NCBI GenBank assembly: GCA_028407765.1
Contig: JAOOJU010000003.1
Span: 1-48,626, forward strand
Source of the DNA: Rickettsiales bacterium
Lineage (GTDB): Bacteria; Pseudomonadota; Alphaproteobacteria; Methylaequorales; Methylaequoraceae
DNA: 48,626 bases
Reading direction: 5' to 3'
Each line of letters starts with the position of its first letter. Position 1 is the stretch's first letter. Below the pieces are notes generated by a model. It saw only the letters and a list, made by a program, of their open reading frames with translations, was not told where the DNA came from and did no database searches. Made by a program: the position numbers and the translations under genes. Positions 1 through 9,928 of this stretch are shown piece after piece.

Positions 1-1405
1 AAAGATGAAATCGCAAATAATATTTCTTTGATATTTTTTGATAACCTTTGTTTGATCTAGATAAACAATCTTGACCTCTAATTATTTTTTTCTCTGCATC
101 AATATGTATCTTTCTTGAATGAATAAGCCCAAAAATATCTTTATAACCAGAATGGGCAGCATTAATCCAATGGTAATTTTTTTCTTTTTTTCTCTGTGAC
201 CATACATTTGCTATTCGTGAATTTTTTTGCTTCTTGTTAAAAAAAATATCTGAAGAATTTATATTATCAACTGATAGGGTGCTATGTGCTGCAGTAGATT
301 TCATCGCCTCTGTCCAGGTTTTATTGTTTATATATGGAGAGCCGCAATTTACAATGATTGGATTTTTACCAATTGATAATTCAAATGATAAAGATCCTGC
401 ATATGTATCTTCTTTTACTGGGGGGCCACAATCCATGAAGAAATTAATTTTGTTCTGTGATACTTTCTGAAAACCAGAACAAGATAATGATTCTGGAATT
501 TTAAGCTTAGAGTTAGCTCTTAAAATTATTTGATTTAATAGCTTTTTATCAATGCTTTTCGAGTTATTGAAAGTTGCCAATGTTTCCCCACTAATTTTAT
601 AAAATTTCAAAACTGATGCCATAATTAAAATACATTCGTTTATTTTTTTTGGGGTTTTATATTTCGCTTCTGCTAGATAACTTCTAATATCTATTAAATT
701 TTGTAAGAATTCTGAATGTTTGCTTGGAGACTTTAAGTAATGACTGCCATCATTTAAAACTTGATTGTTTATTTCAGTTAAAAGAAGTTTAATTGCAAAA
801 TCTATATATTCATTAAATTTAGTATATGTAATTGAGACAGCTATTAAGCCTTTAATGGCGAAAATCCTTTCATATCCATGTATGTCCTGTAGTTTATTTT
901 TAATTAGGTGATTTCCTTGTTTAAAAAGACTCTCAAGCACTAGTTTTTGAAAATCATTTTTGGCACTTGAATAAAAAAAACTGAAATTTCCTAACAAAGA
1001 ACATACTCTTTTCCCAATTATATCGCTTCTCCATTCTGTCAAACTCCATTTATTATATTTCAAAACCCAATCATAAGTTGATTTTCTCAAGAAAGATCTT
1101 GCTTTATTCGTTCCAACAGCCCTTAAATCTCTAACCCAACTAAAACTATGAAGTTCTTCTTTCCATAAGTTCGTAGAAATATTTTTTTCCCATATAGAAT
1201 TTTTATAGTTGATTGTTTCTCCAAAAAAAGAAATATATCCTTGTAAAATATCATAACCTATTTGAGAATCTCCTTCCCATGTGTCGTCAAATATATTTGA
1301 TATTTCCGTCGATAAACTATGCTTGAGAATAAAATCATATATTGGGGTTTTATAATACAATAAATGCAATGATTTTTTTAATATTGTGGTATCGATAAGT
1401 TTCAT
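1..1405 (-). CDS. Heparinase II/III-like family protein (C-terminus truncated by window edge)
   Basis: Not in the ORF track because it runs off the edge. Manual translation of the minus strand from ATG at 1405 gives MKLIDTTILKKSLHLLYYKTPIYDF...WKEELHSFSWVRDLRAVGTNKARSFLRKSTYDWVLKYN..., and near the window start ...SRKIHIDAEKKIIRGQDCLSRSN...YLRFHL, the conserved RFHL end region of heparinase II/III-like proteins. Lies directly downstream of rsmB. Confidence 0.85.
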   Translation of the reverse strand, partial: MKLIDTTILKKSLHLLYYKTPIYDFILKHSLSTEISNIFDDTWEGDSQIGYDILQGYISFFGETINYKNSIWEKNISTNLWKEELHSFSWVRDLRAVGTNKARSFLRKSTYDWVLKYNKWSLTEWRSDIIGKRVCSLLGNFSFFYSSAKNDFQKLVLESLFKQGNHLIKNKLQDIHGYERIFAIKGLIAVSITYTKFNEYIDFAIKLLLTEINNQVLNDGSHYLKSPSKHSEFLQNLIDIRSYLAEAKYKTPKKINECILIMASVLKFYKISGETLATFNNSKSIDKKLLNQIILRANSKLKIPESLSCSGFQKVSQNKINFFMDCGPPVKEDTYAGSLSFELSIGKNPIIVNCGSPYINNKTWTEAMKSTAAHSTLSVDNINSSDIFFNKKQKNSRIANVWSQRKKEKNYHWINAAHSGYKDIFGLIHSRKIHIDAEKKIIRGQDCLSRSNKGYQKISKKYYLRFHL

Positions 1406-2700
1406 TATACTTCAATTTTTTCTATGCACGCAACAAAAAAACCGTCCATTCCACCTTTGTAATCATAGTCATCAGGTTTAATTGTTAACATTCCGTTAGA
1501 AAGTTTGTATTCTAGACCCTCTAAAATTTTTTTTGAGATTTCTTTTATTTTGAAACCCTTATTATTTTTAAGAAAGTTTTTAATTTGATTTTTTCCTTCA
1601 TCGGAAATCAAAGAACAAACGGTATAGACTATTATGCCTTTAACTTTTATGAGACTTGAGCATTTTTCTAAAATCTTCATTTGTTTATTTAATAACTGTT
1701 CTAGCAAATCCTCTTTTTTTCTTATTAGAATATCAGGGTTCTTTGATATAATTCCTGATGCAGAACACGGAGAGTCAATCAAGATGGAATCAAACTTTTG
1801 ATCTGTATTAAAACTTAAGATGTCCAAATTGATTATTTTTGGAGAGAAATTTAATCTTTGAAGGTTTTCTTTCAGTAATTTTATTCGTTTATCCGAGACC
1901 TCAATTGCAGTTACGTTATAATTATAGTCGCATAGTTGGCATGTTTTACCTCCTGGAGCAGCACCAACTTCTAAAACGTGAATTTGTTCTTTTAATTTTT
2001 TCTCAAAAATTTTATTAATCACTTCAACTGGAATAGAAGCTGCAGCACTTTGAACCCACCAAAAACCATCATCAAAGAAAGGAAGATTTTTTATTTCTCC
2101 AAAATTTTTTAATCTTAATATTTTCTTAAAAAATAAATCTCCATTTAAAGCTTTTTCCCAATCTCTATCTTCAAACATTTTTTCTTTAATATTAATATCT
2201 AGCGGTGGTTTTTTTATAAATTGTCTTGCAAATTTTTCAGTTTTTTCTTTACCATAATTTTTAACCCAATTTCCCCTGATCCATTTTGGTAAGTTCATTA
2301 TAGGTTTTATTTCATCATGATGATTTATCTTGTTTTTAGAAATATTTCGTAATACTGCATTAACAAGACCTGATAGTTTCGGAAGAGTTTTTTTAGCGAG
2401 ATTAACAGAAATATTAATTGAAGAATAATCAGGTATATTTAAGAATAAAATTTGAGTTGTTCCGACTCTTAAAATATTCATAATTTTTTTGTCCAGGCTT
2501 TTTTTAAGATATTTCTTAATTATATGATCTATCTCTCCATTTCTTCTGAGAAAAGTTAAAATAATCATTCTAACCAATGATTTGTCTTTATATGAGAGTC
2601 GTCTGTAATCTGGATTATTATTAACAGCATTCTCAAATGATTGATCATTATATATTTTGCTGATGATTTGAACTGCAATCTCTCTAGTATTTTTGTACAA
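1405..2700 (-). CDS. rsmB: 16S rRNA (cytosine-C5)-methyltransferase, RsmB/NOL1/NOP2/Sun family
   Basis: NusB-like N-terminus, SAM motif LEVGAAPGGKTCQL, catalytic DSPCSASG and YTVCSL motifs. Confidence 0.93.
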   Translation of the reverse strand: MYKNTREIAVQIISKIYNDQSFENAVNNNPDYRRLSYKDKSLVRMIILTFLRRNGEIDHIIKKYLKKSLDKKIMNILRVGTTQILFLNIPDYSSINISVNLAKKTLPKLSGLVNAVLRNISKNKINHHDEIKPIMNLPKWIRGNWVKNYGKEKTEKFARQFIKKPPLDINIKEKMFEDRDWEKALNGDLFFKKILRLKNFGEIKNLPFFDDGFWWVQSAAASIPVEVINKIFEKKLKEQIHVLEVGAAPGGKTCQLCDYNYNVTAIEVSDKRIKLLKENLQRLNFSPKIINLDILSFNTDQKFDSILIDSPCSASGIISKNPDILIRKKEDLLEQLLNKQMKILEKCSSLIKVKGIIVYTVCSLISDEGKNQIKNFLKNNKGFKIKEISKKILEGLEYKLSNGMLTIKPDDYDYKGGMDGFFVACIEKIEV

Positions 2701-2751
2701 TGATTGACCAAAGGTTGTTGAATTTTAAAAAAAAATCTTTATTTGTAGAGT

Positions 2752-2889
2752 ATGACATTTAAAAACAAAAAAAAAATAATTACAAAAAAAAATAATAAAT
2801 CTAAAAATAAAGAGATTGGAGGTCCTGACGGACCTGAACCAACAAGATATGGTGATTGGGAAAGAAAAGGAATTTGTTATGATTTTTAA
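2752..2889 (+). CDS. DUF1674 / SdhAF4 (succinate dehydrogenase assembly factor 4)-like small protein
   Basis: 45 aa ORF below the ORF-track cutoff: [46 protein letters not shown]-terminal [25 protein letters not shown] is the DUF1674/SDHAF4 signature. Confidence 0.9.
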   Translation: MTFKNKKKIITKKNNKSKNKEIGGPDGPEPTRYGDWERKGICYDF

Positions 2890-2894
2890 CTTTC

Positions 2895-4820
2895 TTAACC
2901 CCTATTCTTAATAAGTTCATCAACAACGGATGGTTCATTTAAAGTTGATGTGTCACCTATAGAGTCTTCTTCATTACATGCAACTTTTCTCAATATTCTT
3001 CTCATTATTTTTCCTGATCTAGTTTTAGGTAGACTAGGGGCCCATTGGATTTTATCGGGTGTTGCAATTGGCCCTATTATCTTTCTGACCCAGCCTAACA
3101 ACTCTTTCTTTAGCTCATGACTATATTTTTCATCTTTCATAAGAGTAACGTAAGCATAGATTCCTTGACCTTTAATAGCGTGAGGAAAACCAACAACTGC
3201 TGCTTCAGAAACTTTATTATGCAGGACTAAAGCACTTTCTACTTCAGCTGTTCCTAACCTGTGACCAGAAACATTTATTACATCGTCAACTCGTCCGGTA
3301 ATCCAATAATAACCATCTTCGTCTCTTTTACATCCATCTCCTGTAAAATATTTTCCATTAAATGTGGAAAAATATGTATTAACAAACCTTTTATGATCTT
3401 TATATAAAGTTCTCATCATACCTGGCCATGCATCAATCATACATAAATTACCTTCACACTTACCTTTCAATTCTTTTCCGTCATTATCAACTATCATTGG
3501 CTGAATACCAAAAAAAGGAAGAGTTGCTGAACCTGGTTTAGTAGGTGTTGCACCAGCAAGTGGACTAATTAATGCAGCTCCAGTCTCAGTCTGCCAATAA
3601 GTATCTACGATTGGGCAGTTTTTTTTTCCAACTACCTCATAATACCATTTCCAGGCTTCTGGATTTATAGGTTCACCAACAGTACCTAAGATTCTTAATG
3701 ATTCCCTACTTGTAGAGTTAACTAAATCATTTCCTAGTCCCATTAGTGCTCTAATTGCTGTTGGAGCAGTATAGAATATAGAAACTTTATGTTTATCAAT
3801 TACTTCCCAGAATCGTGATGCACTAGGATAGGTTGGCACTCCTTCAAACATAAGAGTTGTAGTCCCGTTACATAATGGACCATAAACTATATATGAATGA
3901 CCTGTAACCCAACCAACATCTGCTGAGCACCAGTAAATATCATTATCCTTTATATCAAAAATATATTTATGCGATAAGGATGAGTGTAGAAGATATCCAG
4001 CAGTGGTGTGCAATACACCCTTTGGTGCCCCTGTTGAACCGGACGTATATAGTATAAAAAGAGGATCTTCAGAAGATTGACTTTCAGGTTTACATTCTGT
4101 TGGTTTACCTTCGATAGCCTCATGATACCAAATATCAGTTTTTTCATTAAAATGATTAAGAGATTCTGTTCGTTTTACGACAAGAACATTTTTAATAAAG
4201 CTGAGATTTGAAATACTTTCTTTAACATTTTGTAATAATGGAATTTTTTTGTTTCCCCTTATGCCTTCGTTAGCAGTAATTATTGTTGTTGATTCACAAT
4301 CTTTTATTCTGTTTCTTAGCGATTCGGGAGAAAAACCTCCAAATACGACCGAATGAACGGCCCCAATTCTTGAACATGCTAACATTGAAATTGCAGCCTC
4401 TGGTATCATAGGCAAATAAATGGTGACACGATCTCCTTTTTTAATACCTAAATCTTTCATTGCATTAGCAAGTTTACATACTTCTTCATAAAGTTGTGTA
4501 TATGTATAAACTTTGCTTTTTTCTGGACTATCTCCTTCCCATATAATTGCTGGTTTAGATCCCTTATTTTTTAGGTGTCTATCAAGACAGTTATATGAGA
4601 CATTCAAAACTCCATCACTAAACCATCTAATACTTATTTTTTCAGAAAAACTAGTTTTTTTTACTTCTTTGAATTCTCTAATCCAAGTAAGAGTTTTAGC
4701 TTGTTCTCTCCAAAATTTATCAGGGTCCTCTATAGAGCTTTTGTATAGCCTCTCATATTCTGAAAAAGTTATATTTGCTTTTTCTTTTATTTTATTTGGA
4801 ACCAAATATTTATTTTTCAT
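2895..4820 (-). CDS. acs: Acetyl-CoA synthetase / AMP-dependent acyl-CoA ligase
   Basis: 641 aa; AMP-binding motif [56 protein letters not shown]-terminal [12 protein letters not shown]. Confidence 0.93.
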   Translation of the reverse strand: MKNKYLVPNKIKEKANITFSEYERLYKSSIEDPDKFWREQAKTLTWIREFKEVKKTSFSEKISIRWFSDGVLNVSYNCLDRHLKNKGSKPAIIWEGDSPEKSKVYTYTQLYEEVCKLANAMKDLGIKKGDRVTIYLPMIPEAAISMLACSRIGAVHSVVFGGFSPESLRNRIKDCESTTIITANEGIRGNKKIPLLQNVKESISNLSFIKNVLVVKRTESLNHFNEKTDIWYHEAIEGKPTECKPESQSSEDPLFILYTSGSTGAPKGVLHTTAGYLLHSSLSHKYIFDIKDNDIYWCSADVGWVTGHSYIVYGPLCNGTTTLMFEGVPTYPSASRFWEVIDKHKVSIFYTAPTAIRALMGLGNDLVNSTSRESLRILGTVGEPINPEAWKWYYEVVGKKNCPIVDTYWQTETGAALISPLAGATPTKPGSATLPFFGIQPMIVDNDGKELKGKCEGNLCMIDAWPGMMRTLYKDHKRFVNTYFSTFNGKYFTGDGCKRDEDGYYWITGRVDDVINVSGHRLGTAEVESALVLHNKVSEAAVVGFPHAIKGQGIYAYVTLMKDEKYSHELKKELLGWVRKIIGPIATPDKIQWAPSLPKTRSGKIMRRILRKVACNEEDSIGDTSTLNEPSVVDELIKNRG

Positions 4821-4885
4821 AGTTTTAGATACATCTCAATAATAATACCAATTGATTCCTTTTTGTTAAGTAAACTTTTTAAAAA

Positions 4886-5158
4886 TTAGAAAACTTTTTT
4901 AAACTTATTTATTAAAACCTTCTCAAAAAGACCTCCTAAAAAATAAGGGTCGTTTTTGGAAAAGTCGTCTACATCCTTCCTATTTGAAAACTTAACTACA
5001 ATCAGGCTTCCTAAAACATCTTCTTTTTCATTCATTATTGGCCCGGCAAATAAAATTAAGTTTTTAAAATTATTCAGATATTTAATGTGACTTTGCCTAA
5101 GATTATTTCTTTTTTTAGATGAATTAGGTATGTCATAACAAATAATAGAGTAGTACAT
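4886..5158 (-). CDS. YciI family protein
   Basis: 90 aa; R..H..YL and GPxxxxxxxxxGSLIVVxF pattern, DDFxxNDPYFLGGLF; located after gpsA as in many alphaproteobacteria. Confidence 0.85.
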   Translation of the reverse strand: MYYSIICYDIPNSSKKRNNLRQSHIKYLNNFKNLILFAGPIMNEKEDVLGSLIVVKFSNRKDVDDFSKNDPYFLGGLFEKVLINKFKKVF

Positions 5159-6138
5159 TACTTTTCAAATTGTAAAGGTCTAGATAATAATTTAGAAATT
5201 ATATTTGAAATTGAATTTCCTTCAAGAACTTCTTTAACAGAGTTACAAATTGGAAGGTTAATTTTATTTAATTTTCCTATTTCACATATTGAAGCGCACG
5301 AATTAATTCCCTCATTAAGAATATTACTTTTAATCAGAGTTTTAATAGATAGTCCTCTGCCAAGTTTATAACCAAGCATCATATTTCTAGATTTTAATGA
5401 ATTACATGATAGATTGAGATCTCCTAAACCAGATAAACCCTTGAAGGTTTCTTCTTTTGCTCCTAGCTTTACTCCAAGAGAGGTAATCTCTCTTAATCCT
5501 CTGGTTAAAATTGAAGCCCTGGCGTTTTCACCCAATTTTTTTCCAAGAACTATTCCACAAGCTATTGCAATAACATTTTTAAAAGAGCCACCGATTTGGG
5601 TTCCAATTACATCATCATTAAAATAAGGTCGAAAATTTTTACTAGAAATTGAATTCCCCAAAGAGCTTAATTCATTTTTATTTGTCGAGGATAGAACAAA
5701 TGCAGTTGGTAAATTTTTTGCAACTTCACTCGCGAAATTAGGTCCTGAAAGAATTATAACTTTATTTTTCGGAAGAACCTCATTAAAAACTTCAGTCATT
5801 AATTTATTGGTTTTTTTTTCAATGCCTTTTGAACATATTACAAATTTTTTAGAAATAATTTTTTTCCCCCTAATTAATTCTAAATTTTCCCTTAATCTCT
5901 GAGATGGTGTAACTAAAAAGATATAGTCATTTTCAATTATAAAATCCAACTCATCGGTTAATTTTATTTTTCTTGGGATTTTTATTTTAGGTAAATATTT
6001 AGAAACTCTTGTTTTTTTTAGTTCCATGAGTTTTTTGTTTGAATTTATCCAGACAGCAACTTGAGAGTTAGATCTGTTGATAGCAAATGATAGTGCTAAT
6101 CCCCAAGAACCGCTTCCTATTATACCTATCTTACTCAT
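5158..6138 (-). CDS. gpsA: NAD(P)-dependent glycerol-3-phosphate dehydrogenase
   Basis: IGIIGSGSWGLALS Rossmann motif, LSGPNFASEVAKNLPTA, GLSGLGDLNLSCNSLKSRN. Confidence 0.95.
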   Translation of the reverse strand: MSKIGIIGSGSWGLALSFAINRSNSQVAVWINSNKKLMELKKTRVSKYLPKIKIPRKIKLTDELDFIIENDYIFLVTPSQRLRENLELIRGKKIISKKFVICSKGIEKKTNKLMTEVFNEVLPKNKVIILSGPNFASEVAKNLPTAFVLSSTNKNELSSLGNSISSKNFRPYFNDDVIGTQIGGSFKNVIAIACGIVLGKKLGENARASILTRGLREITSLGVKLGAKEETFKGLSGLGDLNLSCNSLKSRNMMLGYKLGRGLSIKTLIKSNILNEGINSCASICEIGKLNKINLPICNSVKEVLEGNSISNIISKLLSRPLQFEK

Positions 6139-7168
6139 TACTTAATTTACTTAATGACCATCTTGGTGATGGTACAATTGCAATGTCATTAGATTTACTA
6201 TTACACAAAAGTTTTTCTATTCCTGCCCATGCTACCATGGTTGCATTATCAACACATAATTCTGGCTTGGGAGAAAAAAATTCCATCCCTTTTTTTTTAC
6301 TCAAAATTCTAAGTCCTTCTCTTAAGAATTGATTTGATGCAACACCACCTGATAAAATGAAATGGCCATTTTTATGGTTTTCTTTAAACAAGTCCATTGC
6401 TTTACCACACCTATCTTTTAAACATTCTAATACTGTATATTGAAAATCATAAGCAAGATTATATTTTTGCTCTTCTGTTATTCCAGATTCAATAATTCTT
6501 CTGATTGCTGTTTTTAAACCTGAAAAAGAGAAATCTAAATTATTTTTTTTAAATAATGGTTTGGGAAGGTTAAAAGTATTTTTCTTATTATGTTTTAGAG
6601 CATATTTTTCAATTTCAGGTCCTCCGGGATATTTTAAGCCAAAAAGCTTCGCAGTTTTGTCAAAACTTTCTCCTAGAGCATCATCAATACTTTCTCCTAA
6701 TAGCTCAAATTCATTAAATTTTTTGGCTATTAGTAGTTGGGTATGTCCTCCGGAAATTAGAAGTACCAAAAAAGGAAAGAAAAGTTCATAGTCCATTCTT
6801 GAAACTAAAATGTGAGCTTGTAGATGATTAATTGCCAGAAAAGGTTTATTATTTGCAATGCTTAAAGCTTTTGCGAAATTTGAACCTATTAATAATCCAC
6901 CAAGTAAACCTGGCCCTAATGTTGCTGCTATTGCATCTAATTCTTGAATTTTAATTCTAGATTGTTTAAGAACTTGTTTAGTTATTTTATCTATGAATCG
7001 TATATGCTCTCTCGATGAAAGTTCAGGAACTACTCCTCCAAAAGGAATATGATTTTCAACTTGTGAATAAATAATTTCTTTTATTATTTTACCTTTACTT
7101 TTTTTTTTCTTCTCAACTATAGCGACAGCCGTTTCGTCACAACTACTTTCGATACCCATTACTAACAT
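6131..7168 (-). CDS. tsaD: tRNA N6-threonylcarbamoyladenosine transferase
   Basis: MGIESSCDETAVAIVE, SGGHTQLLIA, LSGGVASNQFLR, Kae1/TsaD signatures. Confidence 0.96.
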   Translation of the reverse strand: MLVMGIESSCDETAVAIVEKKKKSKGKIIKEIIYSQVENHIPFGGVVPELSSREHIRFIDKITKQVLKQSRIKIQELDAIAATLGPGLLGGLLIGSNFAKALSIANNKPFLAINHLQAHILVSRMDYELFFPFLVLLISGGHTQLLIAKKFNEFELLGESIDDALGESFDKTAKLFGLKYPGGPEIEKYALKHNKKNTFNLPKPLFKKNNLDFSFSGLKTAIRRIIESGITEEQKYNLAYDFQYTVLECLKDRCGKAMDLFKENHKNGHFILSGGVASNQFLREGLRILSKKKGMEFFSPKPELCVDNATMVAWAGIEKLLCNSKSNDIAIVPSPRWSLSKLSNE

Positions 7169-7244
7169 TTATAAACCTACTAATTTTCTCTACTTTATAA
7201 TTATACATAGCATTTAAAATACTATCGTAATAATATTTTAATAA

Positions 7245-8156
7245 ATGTTTAATACTAGTAAAAAAATTACAATTGGATCTCGAAAAAGTCCCCTTGCAAA
7301 AAAACAGGTAGAAATTTTTAAAGATATTTTCTTCCAAAAGTATAAAAATCAAAAGATAGACTTTTTCAAAGAAATTTATATTACAACCGAGGGAGATCAA
7401 ATTCTTGACAGAAAATTATCAGATGTCGGTAATAAAAGCCTTTTTACTAAAGAAATAGATCAGGCTCAATTAGATCATAAAATTGATATTTCTATACACT
7501 CCTTAAAAGATCTCCCCTATAATCTACCAAAAGGACTTTTTATATGTTCTTATCTTAGGCGAGAAGACTACAGGGACGCAATTGTATCAAGAAGTAATCT
7601 ATGTCTCTCAAAATTAAGTAAGGGTTCCGTGATAGGAACCTCTTCAATTAGAAGGGAAATTCAACTAAAGAATTTAAGACCGGATCTTAAAATTAAACTA
7701 ATAAGAGGAAATGTAGAGACAAGAATTAATAAAGTACTCGAAGGTGAATATGATGCAACTTTATTAGCAATGGCAGGCCTGAATCGTTTAGGGATCAAAA
7801 AACATGTTAAACCATTGAGTACACAAGAGTTTTTGCCAGCGGTTGGTCAAGGAATAATTGCGGTTATTGTTAGAGAAGATGATGAAGACATAATAAAACT
7901 TTTAAATGTAATATCAGACAAGCAAACTAATATTCAAGCAACATGTGAACGTTCTTTTATGAACGGAATTGACGGTTCTTGTCAAATGCCGCTGGGTGCT
8001 TTGGGCATTGTATTGGATAAAAAAGTGAATTTTAGTTATTTTGCGGCAAATAGTGATGGCAGTATCGTGAAAACTGGAAAAAAAATAATGCTTATAGAAG
8101 ATGCTACAAAAGAATGTTTTGAACTTGGGAAAAAAATGAGAGAGATATTATATTAA
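7245..8156 (+). CDS. hemC: Porphobilinogen deaminase (hydroxymethylbilane synthase)
   Basis: ITIGSRKSPLAKKQ, IHSLKDLP, GTSSIRREIQLKNLRPDLKIKLIRGNVETR, ERSFMNGIDGSCQMPLGA. Confidence 0.96.
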   Translation: MFNTSKKITIGSRKSPLAKKQVEIFKDIFFQKYKNQKIDFFKEIYITTEGDQILDRKLSDVGNKSLFTKEIDQAQLDHKIDISIHSLKDLPYNLPKGLFICSYLRREDYRDAIVSRSNLCLSKLSKGSVIGTSSIRREIQLKNLRPDLKIKLIRGNVETRINKVLEGEYDATLLAMAGLNRLGIKKHVKPLSTQEFLPAVGQGIIAVIVREDDEDIIKLLNVISDKQTNIQATCERSFMNGIDGSCQMPLGALGIVLDKKVNFSYFAANSDGSIVKTGKKIMLIEDATKECFELGKKMREILY

Positions 8157-8172
8157 AGTAGAGGCCTTTTGT

Positions 8173-8877
8173 ATGAAAATTTTATTGACTAGACCGGATA
8201 TTGACTCAAAAAATTTAGCCTTTAAATTAAAAAATTTAAGACATACTGTTGAGATCACTCCATTAATCAGAATAAATAAAGTGAAATCTAATAAAGAGAT
8301 TAATTTTGGCGATTTTGACGTTGTGGTTTTTACGAGTAAAAATGGAATAAAGTATTTAGAAAGCAATTCTCTTAAAAAAAAACTAATATTTACGGTGGGT
8401 GAAGGTACTTATAATGAAGCAAAGAAAAAAGGTTATAGAAACATCAAGAACACAAATGGAGATGCTGTAAATTTGATCAATTGTATTAAGAAAAAATTTT
8501 ATCAAGAAGAAATAAACTTGTTACACGTAACTTCTTTAGAACCAAATAAAAATTTTGTTGGTGGTTTTAGTAATACAAATATCAGTTATGAAACTTTATC
8601 AGTTTATGAAAGTAGAAAAATTGATTTTTTTAAGTTGAAAGTTGAGAAATTTTTAATTCAAAATAATGGAGTTTTAACATTTTTTTCATCAAAAACCGCA
8701 GAATCATTCCTTGATATAGTTACCCAATTGAAATTGCATAAATATTGTACTAGGCAGATTATCATTGTTTTAAGTAATCAAATAATCAATAGATTAAAGA
8801 ATCTGAAATTTAAAAAAGTATACATAGCAGAGAAACCTAATGAAGAAAGTTTACTAGGCATTATTAATAATTTATGA
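8173..8877 (+). CDS. hemD: Uroporphyrinogen-III synthase
   Basis: Position directly after hemC; ILLTRPDIDSKNLAFKL start, VVVFTSKNGIKYL and FFSSKTAESFLDIV motifs. Confidence 0.8.
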   Translation: MKILLTRPDIDSKNLAFKLKNLRHTVEITPLIRINKVKSNKEINFGDFDVVVFTSKNGIKYLESNSLKKKLIFTVGEGTYNEAKKKGYRNIKNTNGDAVNLINCIKKKFYQEEINLLHVTSLEPNKNFVGGFSNTNISYETLSVYESRKIDFFKLKVEKFLIQNNGVLTFFSSKTAESFLDIVTQLKLHKYCTRQIIIVLSNQIINRLKNLKFKKVYIAEKPNEESLLGIINNL

Positions 8878-8899
8878 TTAAAACTAAGGTTTTTAAATA

Positions 8900-9928
8900 A
8901 TGGAGAAGAATAATAAAGAAACAAAAAAAGCAGATTTTATTGATTTAGACAAAAGCCAATTTAGAAAAAAACCGTCGATTTTCATTTTTTTATTCTTTGG
9001 TTTATTCGTTATTGTCGTCATTTGCTCATATTTTTTAAAAGAGAGGTATCAGAGTTTTACTGAAGAAATTAAAAATTTAAAGATTTCTTTGGAAGAGAGT
9101 CAAAATAATTTAAAGAATTATCAAACATTAAATGTTAAACAGGAAGATGTTAAAAAAAATTCTAAAATAGCAGATGATATTTTCTTAGAATCATCCAAAG
9201 GCTCTAATCGAGACACCCTTGATGAAATTAAACAGGAGTTTTTAAGAATAAAAGATACTATAGAAAATGATTTTTCACTGGAAGAAAGAAATAAATTGAA
9301 AAGTATAATTCAAGATGTAACTGATAAACAAAATAAACTCTATACTTTCATCATTTTCAAAAAAAAAATTATAAATGACGAATCTTTTGAAAGGGAGATT
9401 AATAGTCTAAAAGATTTTTTTTTAAATGATGAAGAAGTATTTAAATTACTTGATTTTTTTTCTAATACGCCAGCTTCAAAAAACTTAGTTACGTTGTATA
9501 AACAATTGGATATGGTTACCAAAGGTAGAGAGGTTCAAATAATTGAACTATCAAGAGATGGAACTAAAAATCAGGAAGAAACGATATCAAAAAGATTATT
9601 TTTTTCCAAAGAATCAATTGAGACTTATTTTAAAGATATTTTGAATTCAAACTTTAGAATAAAGAAAATAAACAAGGAATCAGATTTAAGTGATTACAGT
9701 GACTTGGATAATGACGGAATTTTTGATTTTGAAAATGCTTTAGACAATGCAAAAAAATCTCTAATTCTTAAAGATATAGAAAGTGCAATAATTGAAATTG
9801 AAAGCATTTCTTCTCCTTTAACTTACGGTATCGAAAAATGGATTATAGATGCACAAAAACTCCAAGAACGTAATATTAAATTAGATTTCTTGGAAGAAAA
9901 AATATTAGAACATTTAATAGATAATTAA
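8900..9928 (+). CDS. Mitofilin/Mic60-like inner membrane protein
   Basis: N-terminal TM segment, coiled coil, C-terminal LTYGIEKWIIDAQKLQERNIKLDFLEEKIL; position between hemD and hemY as in other Alphaproteobacteria. Confidence 0.7.
   Translation: MEKNNKETKKADFIDLDKSQFRKKPSIFIFLFFGLFVIVVICSYFLKERYQSFTEEIKNLKISLEESQNNLKNYQTLNVKQEDVKKNSKIADDIFLESSKGSNRDTLDEIKQEFLRIKDTIENDFSLEERNKLKSIIQDVTDKQNKLYTFIIFKKKIINDESFEREINSLKDFFLNDEEVFKLLDFFSNTPASKNLVTLYKQLDMVTKGREVQIIELSRDGTKNQEETISKRLFFSKESIETYFKDILNSNFRIKKINKESDLSDYSDLDNDGIFDFENALDNAKKSLILKDIESAIIEIESISSPLTYGIEKWIIDAQKLQERNIKLDFLEEKILEHLIDN

Noticed and set aside
234-470. 78-aa plus-strand ORF
   Set aside because: Antisense to the heparinase-like gene, which reads cleanly on the minus strand with family motifs.
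4513-4842. 109-aa plus-strand ORF opposite acs
   Set aside because: Antisense of a well-conserved acs coding region; no family resemblance.
5818-5880. Poly-T tracts in gpsA (and similar 8-10 nt runs elsewhere)
   Set aside because: Short A/T runs are expected at this base composition; only the longest (T15, T12) were kept as findings.
7143-7400. 85-aa minus ORF spanning the tsaD/hemC divergent promoter
   Set aside because: Overlaps both well-supported genes; no recognisable domain.
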